64,000 nucleotides of DNA from Pleurodeles waltl (Eukaryota > Chordata > Amphibia > Caudata > Salamandridae), in contig NC_090451.1 in NCBI RefSeq assembly GCF_031143425.1, forward strand, positions 666,686,508 through 666,750,507. Direction: 5' to 3'. Under the pieces are notes generated by a model. That model had not been told where the DNA came from. It searched no databases and saw only the letters and a program-made list of their open reading frames with translations. This document shows positions 56,090 to 64,000 of the stretch, one piece after another; positions within the stretch are counted from its first letter, which is position 1, and every line of letters starts with the position of its first letter. Both the position numbers and the translations under genes were made by a program.

Positions 56090-56345
56090 GTACAAGTTAC
56101 TTACCTTTGGTAACTATATATCTGGTAGAGACATATTCTAGTTGCAGATTCCTTACCTTTGAATTTCCCTAGGCGTCAGACTGGATCTGGAGAATTTTTC
56201 TTTGAGCAGTACCCCTGCGCGCCGTTAGGTGGCATCGGTCGATTCCGCGGGCGTCGTGGTCGCTGTGATGATGTTGCGGTCGTATATAGGTGCACCCTGG
56301 CGCGCTGACGTCTGTTTCTTTTTGCGACTTTCCACACCAGTAGCG
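56090..56345. repeat. DIRS-B inverted terminal repeat (left)
   Basis: Starts GTACAAGTTACTTACC. Matches the reverse complement of 60,735-60,966 with moderate divergence, for example GGAGAATTTTTCTTTGAGCA. Confidence 0.87.
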
Positions 56346-56450
56346 CGGCTCCATGAAGAACACTGAGAATGGTGCGCCAAAACTAGGGCCCTTAGAAGGA
56401 AGTACCTGTACCTAGAAATGAGTTTGCAGTGCACGGAGGACGGACGGGTT

Positions 56451-56560
56451 GGTAAGGAATCTGCAACTAGAATATGTCTCTACCAGATATATTGTTACCG
56501 AAGGTAAGTAACTTGTACATCTGATAGAGATTTCTAGTCACAGATTCCTTACTTTTGAAT
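56451..56560. repeat. DIRS-B internal complementary region
   Basis: Reads the left end in reverse (GGTAAGGAATCTGCAACTAG ... GGTAAGTAACTTGTAC) and then ATCTGATAGAGAT, the reverse complement of the right end. This gives element limits 56,090 and 60,966. Confidence 0.85.
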
Positions 56561-56639
56561 AGATACCTGAGCAATACCATTCCTAGTGGTGGGCTGCGAA
56601 AATAAGATCACACCAAAAAATCCTGCAGGACCGAATGGT

Positions 56640-57622
56640 CAAAATATCCTTCCCTGCAGACCTGACTGTCCAGGCAGTAGTGCTTGGTGAACATACGTAA
56701 GGACGTCTACGTTGCGGCCTGACAGATATCCAGGACTGGAACTCCACGTCCTAACGCTGTGGTAACAGCAGTTGCTCTGGTAGAATGAGCACTCAAAACC
56801 CTCAGGGGGTTGTTTTCGCCAAAGCGCAGCGCATCTTGATGAAGAGGACTACCCAATGTGAGATGGTCCCTTCTGCACCGCCTTCCCTTTCTTCGCACCC
56901 ACATATTCCACAAACAGTTGATCGTCCACCCGGAAATCTTTGCTATGATCTAGATAGAACGCCAAATCTCTTTTTGGATCCAGATGGCAGAGTCTCTCCT
57001 CCTCATGAGAGAGATGTGGGGGTACGTAAAAAGTAGACAAGGTGATAGATTGGCCTACGTGAAAAGGCGTTACCACTTTGGGAAGAAAGGAAGCCCTGGT
57101 ATGAAACACCACTTTGTCAGGATGCACTGCTAGGAATGGTGGCTTCGAACAAGAGCCTGAAGCTCACTTACTCTTACATCACCAGGTGATGGTAATCAAG
57201 AAAGCTGTTTTAAGGGTTAAGAGCCGTAAAGGACAGTTGTGGAGTGGCTCGAAAGAGGTGCACATGAGGTATGTGAGGACGAAGTTCAAATCCCACTAGG
57301 CATGATGAACGGGACGGAATGGAACATTTGAGTGAGGCCTTTAAGAAACCTCCCAATAATGGGAGATTTGAAAAGAGAAGGTTGGTCTGGTAGCCTTAAG
57401 AAGGCAGAGATGGCAGAGAAATATCCCTTGAGGTTGCCCAGAGTAGAGCCCTGCTGGGCAAGAGAGAGAATAAAGAGGAGAACCTCTGAGAGAGGTGCAG
57501 AGTAGGGATCAACAGATTTGTTGATACACCATGCCACAAATTTCTTCCAACAACAGGTGTATACCATTTTGGTGGAGGGATGCCTGGCTGGCAAGATAAC
57601 ATTACAGACTTTGGGTGGAAGG
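56640..57622 (-). pseudogene. DIRS-B tyrosine recombinase
   Basis: The N-terminal part at 57,620-57,300 contains MVYTCCWKKFVAWCINKS, LSEVLLFILSLAQQG, LKGYFSAISAFLRL and IGRFLKGLTQM, the DNA-binding SAM-like domain of DIRS recombinases. The catalytic part follows in other frames: LDPKRDLAFYLDHSKDFRVD (57,000-56,940), VLSAHSTRATAVTTAL (56,800-56,755, H-x-x-R pair) and TKHYCLD with the nucleophile Tyr at 56,677-56,679. A conserved Trp codon after QAAT has become a stop. The region holding the first catalytic Arg is missing or unreadable between 57,290 and 57,130. Non-functional. Confidence 0.78.
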
Positions 57623-58860
57623 TCAAAAGCCGTCAACTCCGCCTTGCTTGTTGCAATAACACATGGAGGTGGTGTTGTCGGTGACACCTGCACCACTTTC
57701 CCTTTGAGAGAGGGAAGGAATGCTTTCAATGCAAGTCGGATCTCCCGGAGCTCCAAAAGGTTGATGTGGAACCCAGACTCCACCAAAGATCAGAGGTCTC
57801 TGATCTCTGCCTCTCCCATGTGGCCACCCCATCCCAGGAGTGATGCATCTTTTACTACTGTGAGATCTGGTTCGGAAAGGGTGAGGAATCTGCCATTGAC
57901 CCAATCTGGATTCGACAACCACCACTGTAGGTCTTTCGCAGTTCCCTCTGAGATCTGAACCATGTCGGAGAGATTCCCCTGATGCTGCGCCCACTGGAAC
58001 TTCAGGTCCCACTGCAGAGCCCGCATATACCATCTGGCATGTTGGACCAGCAGGATGCAGGAGGGCATGAGCCCCAGCAGCCTCAGAGTCATTCTCAATG
58101 AAATCCAGGATAGAGGCAGAAACATCGGTATCATAGCCCGAATATCCTGGACTTGCTTTTCGGGAGGATAAGTCCGAAACGGCTCTGATGAAAGGGAGCG
58201 TCTGAGAGGGAGTCAGGTGTGACTTCGGCACGTTGATAGTGAACCGCAGCTAATGCAGGAGGTTCGCTGTAGTCTGGAGGTGGGAGACAACTTTCTGGGG
58301 CGTGTCGTCGAGGTAGGGGAAGACAGGGACCCCTAACCTGCACAGATGAGCTGCAACCACTACCATCACTTTCGTGAATACCCGAGGAGCACTGGAAAGG
58401 CCAAGGGGGAGCACAGTGAACAGAAAGTGCTTGTGACCTACCATGAATCGTAGATAACATGTGTGGGCCAGCAAGATGGGAATATGGAAATAGGCGTCCT
58501 GCGAGTCCACAGCAACCATCCAGGGTCCAGGGCAGAAAGGACCTGAGCCAGGATTAACATCTTGAACTTCTTCTTCTTGAGGAAGAGATTGAGGGACGGG
58601 ACGTCTAGGATAGGCTGAAGACCCTTGTCCTTTCTGGGCACCAGAAAGTAGCGAGAATAGCAACCACAACCTACTTCTGGCGCAGGGACTGTCTCTGTGG
58701 CTCCCTTGGCCAGGAGAGCCTTGACTTCCTCGCTGAAAAGTGCTAAATGATCCTCAGACAGTTGGCATGGCTGGAGGAGAAGTCTCGAAGGGCAGGGAGT
58801 AGCCCCTTCGGATGATCTGTAGAACCCACCTGTCCATGGTAATGGATTCCCAGTGGGGCA
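57623..58860 (-). pseudogene. DIRS-B reverse transcriptase with a mostly deleted RNase H
   Basis: RT begins near 58,790 (LFSEEVKALLAKGATETVPA), continues with YFLVPRKDKGLQPILD, shifts frame, then gives VAVDSQDAYFHIPI (palm A), LPLGLSSAPRVFTKV and the intact YLDD box at 58,304-58,315. Downstream blocks include FLPLSWISLRMTL and LSNPDWVNGRFLTLSEPDLTV. RNase H starts (INLLELREIRLALKAFLPSL, TDNTTSM, NKQGG at about 57,640) and then passes within a few codons into recombinase text. The rest of RNase H has therefore been lost. Confidence 0.8.
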
Positions 58861-58899
58861 GATGATGACGAATTCTGCTGCCAACTGGTCCCGGATGTC

Positions 58900-60650
58900 C
58901 CAACGGACTAGGAAGGTTTTGAGGCAGTGGAGGGGGCAGGAGTGGACTGGGCGGCCCGCTGACTCCCTGATACACGAGCTTGGTGGATTCCGCTTCCATG
59001 CAGGGGCTGTGCAGCATGCGCGGGTCGGTGGTCCGGTGGAAATGGACACGGTTGGGTGCCCCTTCCGTAGCCACGAAAGGAGCGAGAGGCAGACTGAGGG
59101 GGATGAGGAGCGACTGAGAGGCCAAGGCACCGAGCCGTAGCATGGGAACCCTTAAAGTGCTCAATCGCTGAGTCCGCCTTGTCTCCGAAGAGACGAGTGC
59201 CATCAAACGGCATGTCCATCAAAGATTGCTGGACATCCCATGAAAAACCAGACGCCCTCAACCAGGCGTGGTATCTCAGTGCCACAGTTGATGCAACCGT
59301 TCTGCCTAGCGAGTCGGTCGTATACAGTCCACAACGGATCATGAACTTGGCTGCATCTCTCCCATCTGTCATGGCTTAGGAGAGAACGTTCCGGGCCTCC
59401 TCCGGAACTTGGGGCAGCACTTGCGCAACCTTATTCCAGAGAGTATGGGAATAGCGGCCCAAAAGGCAGGTGGTTTTCACGGAATGCAGCGTTAGACTGG
59501 CAGAAGAAAACATCTTCTTCCCTAAGATGTCCATTCTTTTTAATTCCCTGTCCGGGGGGGCGGTAAGGAATGCACCAGAGGATGAAGAAGCCTGGATGAC
59601 AAGGGTCATTCGGCGCAGGCTGATGGCGGCGGGCATTTTTCCTATTCACAGTAGCCCCTGTGCTGGGTTTGGACCAGGTCCTCAGTAGGATGTCCGTAAG
59701 TGCTTTGTTGAAAGGAAGAAGGGGTTCCGAGTTGGAGGCCCCATGCTGAAGCACTTCGATCAGGAGATTGGGCCTGACCTCCACAGAAGGAAGCTTGAGG
59801 TTCAAAACCTCAGCTGCCCTTCTCACCACCACAGAATAAGATGCTCCCTCCTCCGTAGCCACGGTACGGGGAGAGAACATGCCAGTGTAAGGGGAGGTGT
59901 CCAACCCATTGGCATCACCCAAATCCTGTACCCAGTCCTGTTCAGGCTCAAGCTGGTATTCTATAGGGTCCAGCGACTCCTCTACACTATCCCCGTATCC
60001 ATAACCATAGTAATAGGGTTCAGGATCAACCCTGGGATCAGCAGAGCCCATGGAAAATGGATCCTGAGGTGCCCTCTGCAGTTGGGCCCAAAGTCGCTGA
60101 CTTTGAACTAGAGGGGGGCCTCACTGACTACCCTGGGCCCGAAGGCACTGAGGATGGGTCGGGCTGCCCAAATATGAGGCGCATAGCCTCATAGAACTCC
60201 TTTAGTTAGGTAGGGGTAGCCCCGGCTCCGGGAAATGATGCGGACCCAGACTGAGACCCTGAAGACAGAGGCCTAGAGCATCGACGCTCTTGCTGCATCG
60301 CGTCGTGCGAGCGATGGGACGAAGTCGAAGAACTTTTTGCCTTCTTTCGACTTCATCTTACCCGAATGTCCAGATGACTTGGACGAAAAAGAATGGTGGT
60401 GACTCCGTGACCGGTCTCCTGTCCTTCCTCTCGAACAGGACCGGGAAAGACACAGAGTTGAGTGTCAGGCCGCCATGAGTTTCAGGGACCGCTCCCTCAA
60501 ACCTTTCGGGTTCATGTCCCGACACTCAGAGCACGAATTCGGGTCATGGTCGCGTTCCAAACACCAGAGACACACGAGGTGCGGATCCATCACCGACAAT
60601 ATGCAGTGACAGGAGTCGCAAGGCTAAAATCCAGTCTTACTGGACATCCC
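58900..60650 (-). pseudogene. DIRS-B Gag
   Basis: The upstream part near 60,600-60,480 encodes a Cys-rich segment (CLWCLERDHDPNSCSECRD) of the kind seen at the start of DIRS Gag proteins, followed by basic Ser-rich text. The acidic/Tyr-rich DPEPYYYGYGYGDSVEESLD is at 60,030. Capsid-like blocks are VVVRRAAEVLNLKLPSVEV, LLPFNKALTDILLRTW (59,740-59,650) and, after a frameshift near 59,640, LLGRYSHTLWNKVAQVLP, DAAKFMIRCGLYTTDSLGRT and DMPFDGTRLFGDKAD (59,372-59,200). Several stops. It is related in layout but not close in sequence to the Gag of DIRS-A. Confidence 0.75.
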
Positions 60651-60734
60651 TCAACACATCAAAACTCGTGAAAAACGAATTCGACAAAATGTCGCAGTTA
60701 GTCAGAAAATTACTGGGGTAGCTCTTCTCCGGAT

Positions 60735-60966
60735 CTACGCGTAGGCTGGCGCGGAAAGAAACGAACTGACATCAACGTTCCGGGGTGGTGCCTATATACG
60801 ATCATGACGTCATTACGGCAATCACAACACCAATGACGCCTGCAGAGTCGACCGACGACACCTAATGGCACGCAAGGGTACTGCTCGAAGAAAAATTCTC
60901 CGGATCCAGTCTGATGCCAGGGAAATTCAAAGGTAAGGAATCTGCAACTAGAAGTCTCTATCAGAT
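60735..60966. repeat. DIRS-B inverted terminal repeat (right)
   Basis: Reverse complement of 56,090-56,345. Outer end CTCTATCAGAT. Confidence 0.87.
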
Positions 60967-62936
60967 CAGTCCAGTCCAGTCCAAATCAGATCAGAGGAAG
61001 TCTGTTGCACCGGTAATCATAGGGTGCAATAAAGTTTGCATATCCTGGTAATTTTTGGTAGATGACACGAGCCTGCATTTACCAGGCAGAAGTGCCCAAT
61101 ATTACGTTAAGTACCAAAATGAGCAGTTTTGTTTCCCAATATCGGAGAAAGCTTGCAAAGGACCCTATTTATCGCACTCTATGAATTCTGAACCCAGTGA
61201 TGTTGGATTTCATCACATACGATAAATATCACACCAATCGCTGAGCCACTCTTAATGTGAGCATTAGTGATTTATTCATGGTTCAGGGTATTGCAGAAGT
61301 GTGGTAAAACCAGTGTCCTCGTAACCGAGCCCATGTATCTATAAGTGTGCCCCCAAGGTAGCAAGGTATCTTGCCTCAGTGAAGCTCTTGTGACCTGGCA
61401 TGGGCCCAACCAATAATTTTGTGAAACTGACTCACACACGTGATTGGGATTTGGAATACATTTACACTAGGCCCACAGGTGCACTAAAAGATGACATGGC
61501 GACAAAGGGATTGGGATCATATTGTCTCTGGGAGCGTGAGATATAAAGGATAGAACATAAATGCATTTGCACTGGGACTGAGAATAGCACACTGAGGGAT
61601 GGCCCATGCCAGGTAATATACTGATTTAGAAAGAGAATACACCGTCACTGAGTGAAGGAATAGCATTCTCATGATATGGACACTTGGAAAGAGCACAGCA
61701 GACACTAGGATGGGAATACACCAATAGCTAGGCAGTGATGGGACACATTGGATCAGGGAGATTAGGTGATAGGGCAGTGAGAGCCATACACTGGGCAAAA
61801 AAACACATGCATTGGGACAAGAAATACCCTGACACCTGAACACCTATGTTTACACTTCTAGCTTAAGCTTGGAAGGAGAGACACCATCACTAAGGCACGA
61901 AGACATATAACTTTCGACTAGGAGGCATCTGCATTGGTGCAGGTAGGCACTTGCTCGGTGACAAGGATGCACTTACACTGGAACAGGGAGGTCATTACAC
62001 TGGGACAAGGAGACAATCAGACGTAGACCAAGAAAAGTGTGGAAGAACATGTGCACACACCCGTAGGCTTGTTTATACACCAACAAAGAAAACTCACTGT
62101 GAGTAATTAGTGAAGGACATACCCGGAGGAAGAGAGACATATGCATAGTGACATTGACACTATGGTGGGGTTATTCACTTTTCAAACACGGGTACACGTC
62201 CACCCAACGCAGCATAGGTACAACCATATAATGTATAGCTATTTACAGAACAGCACTACTCAAAAGTGAAAAGAACAACATTTCTACATGGAATGTTTGA
62301 AAGCTAGAGACCGGCAAACACCCAAGATTGCCCAGTTATTCTGCCAGATCGCACAAGCTGCTTAACACATCTGTGTGCACACCTGCGAGGCAAATTAAAT
62401 GTGCACCAAAAATAAGAAAGGAAAATGTTTTGGTACAACCCTTCGGCTTAACGTTTCAAACGCACACCTCATTAAGTGTAAAACTCACCTAACCAAGACA
62501 TTATTTCACTCTTGCTGTTAGCACATCTCTGCATACCATTCGAGCTGTAGCTTGTAATGTGTGTTTGTATAACCACCTCTGGTCTAGCTTAAGCAAGGTA
62601 ATGCAGAATTAATGGAGAGACACACTCTAAACAACAGTGAAATTGTTTCAAGGAAAGTCAATCACTGATAAAAGGAAAAAGTGATTCTGAGACTTGGATA
62701 GGGAGTGTGACAAAACATGCATGCTGAGAAAGGTAGAATGCAGAGAGATGCGCACTGGGACGCAGGGATTGGATAGGGAAATTGGGACATGCATACAGGG
62801 ACCTGGGACACTCTAAGACTCTTGCAAAAAGAGACAAGAATTTGCAAAGCCAATAGGTCTCGCCTAGCTATTGGCTTTGCCAATGAGTTTTAGCCATGTT
62901 GTACACAAGCTGGCTGCTGTTCAGCATGGCTACAAG
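60967..62936. other. Decayed tandem-like region, no gene
   Basis: From about 61,480 to 62,170 and again 62,690-62,830, words such as CACTGGGACA, GGGACAAGGAGAC and ACACTGGG recur every 20-40 bp in the same orientation, suggesting an old, heavily mutated tandem array. There is no precise unit. ORFs are short and without domains. Confidence 0.4.
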
Positions 62937-64000
62937 TTAGTGGTGTAGAGAAGAGTGGCATGAAATGCTGAAGAGTGGAATGGCAAAGAGTGGAGTCGAG
63001 GTTTGTACAGTAGAGTGGCAGAGTGCCATGTACTGGAGTGGCATAGTGTGGAGACGCGTAGAGTGGCATACACTGGAGTGGCATAGAGTAGAGTGGACCA
63101 GTATAGAATGCATTGATGTACAATGTTGCAGAGTATAGTGGCATAGAGTGCAGTAGCATTGAGTGCAGTGGCATTGAATTCAGCGGCGTACAATGCAGCT
63201 TTGTAAAATGCAATGGCGGAGATTAGAGTGGTGGATAGTAGAATGCACTGGTGTACAGTGGAGAGGCATAGAGTAGAGTGGTGCAGAGTAAGGTAACATA
63301 GACTGCAGTGGCGTAGAATGGTGCACAGTGGAATAGCATAGAGTTGAGTGATGCATAGGGCAGTGGCGCAGATTAGGGTTGAGTGGCACAGAGTGCAGTG
63401 GTGTAGAGTGGTGCAGTGTAGAGTAATATAGAGTGTTTCAGAATAGAGTATAGTGCCAAAGAGTGCAGTAGTAAAGAGTGGAGTACCATAGGGTGGAGTA
63501 GTGCAGAGTAGAGTGGTGTAGGGTTCAGTGGCGGAGAGTGCAGTGTTGCTGAGTAGAGAGTTTGAGTGCAGTGGTGTAGAGGGGAGTACAGTACAATGAT
63601 GGAGAGTAGAGTGCAGTGTCATAGAGTGCAGTGACAGTGCAGTTGTGTAGAGTGCATTGGCGTAGAGTGCAGTGGCATTGAATGGTGTGGCGCATAGTGG
63701 AGTAGAGTGGCATAGAGTGCAGTGTTACAGAATGGCGTAAAGTACAGTGGTGTATAGTGGAGTTGAGCTGAGTAGATTGGTGTGGCCTAAACTAGAGTGG
63801 TGTAGATTGTAGTGGGGAAGAGTGCAGTGGCGTAAAGTACACTGTTTGAGAGTACAGTGAAGTGGCATAGAGTGGAGTGGTTCAGGGTAGAGTACTGTTG
63901 GGTAGAGTGACAAAGAGTGTAATGGCATAGAGTAAAGTGGGGTTGAGTGCATTGGCATAAAGTGCAGTGGTTCAGAGTGGATTAGAGTAAGTGCAGTAGA
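62937..64000. repeat. Degenerate AGAGTG/CAGTGG satellite running off the window
   Basis: Over 1 kb is made almost wholly of AGAGTG, CAGTGG and GTAGAGTGG words, giving an irregular unit of about 10-15 bp. Minus-strand ORFs of up to 230 codons (rich in H, S, T, L, Y) are products of the repeat. The array continues beyond the right edge. Confidence 0.85.

Larger units (their letters stand above)
56090..60966 (-). mobile_element. DIRS-type retrotransposon B (4.9 kb)
   Basis: A second DIRS element, also on the minus strand, of a clearly different family from DIRS-A. Inverted terminal repeats lie at 56,090-56,345 and 60,735-60,966. The internal complementary region at 56,451-56,560 fuses both outer ends and defines the boundaries. 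The coding order on the minus strand is Gag, RT, RNase H remnant, recombinase. It is shorter than DIRS-A mainly because most of RNase H is deleted. It starts 179 bp beyond the Gmr1 array's right target duplication. Confidence 0.9.

Noticed and set aside
57288..57300. TTCAAATCCC resembling a tRNA B box
   Set aside because: No A box, acceptor stem or cloverleaf around it, and it lies within DIRS-B recombinase coding sequence.
62930..63622. 230-codon minus-strand ORF at the right edge
   Set aside because: Pure product of the AGAGTG satellite.
62937..64000. CRISPR-like array
   Set aside because: Units are irregular with no constant repeat or unique spacers, and the context is eukaryotic.

Overview
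The window looks like intergenic DNA from a very large, repeat-dominated vertebrate genome. A salamander or newt is the best guess. The grounds are two DIRS-type tyrosine-recombinase retrotransposons, a Gmr1-type Ty3/gypsy element, three copies of a CR1/L2-like LINE, and many palindromic PIF/Harbinger-like and hAT-like MITEs. DIRS elements are known to be unusually abundant in urodeles, so the taxon is an inference. I found no host protein-coding exon, tRNA or rRNA gene that I can support. Nearly all coding potential belongs to mobile elements.

Layout. 1-3,080: tail of a GC-rich MITE, then nested 0.8-1.5 kb MITEs and two palindromic ~155 bp MITEs. 3,100-5,090: 5'-truncated LINE (+). 5,090-8,770: unrecognised sequence. 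8,775-10,700: 45-bp minisatellite with about 28 good units and decayed edges. 10,700-16,020: unrecognised. 16,027-17,364: palindrome-rich MITE. 18,395-19,590: LINE (-). 19,700-21,370: remnant of a chromodomain-type Ty3/gypsy pol (-). 21,370-25,489: unrecognised. 25,490-32,222: DIRS element A (-) with a MITE inserted in its recombinase gene. 32,373-32,716 and 34,369-34,712: two 344-bp hAT-like MITEs. 33,740-37,560: longest LINE copy (-). 39,060-39,330: CATC-based minisatellite. 39,380-39,980: GC-rich, possibly conserved non-coding DNA. 40,150-43,825: an inverted pair of one repeat family enclosing hAT and Harbinger-like MITEs. 44,358-55,906: tandemly duplicated Gmr1-like element (LTR-int-LTR-int-LTR). 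56,090-60,966: DIRS element B (-). 60,967-64,000: decayed tandem repeats ending in an AGAGTG/CAGTGG satellite that runs off the window.

The most informative structure is the Gmr1 tandem. The middle LTR matches the last LTR at six diagnostic sites in its left part and the first LTR at two sites in its right part. That is the signature of one unequal crossover between the two LTRs of a single insertion. The element also has integrase upstream of reverse transcriptase, a SCAN-like capsid domain, a 5-bp target duplication around the whole array and a tRNA-Leu(CAA) primer site. The two DIRS elements, otherwise different, share a 13-bp terminal motif matching the 5' splice-site consensus. One MITE family carries the same consensus in tandem.
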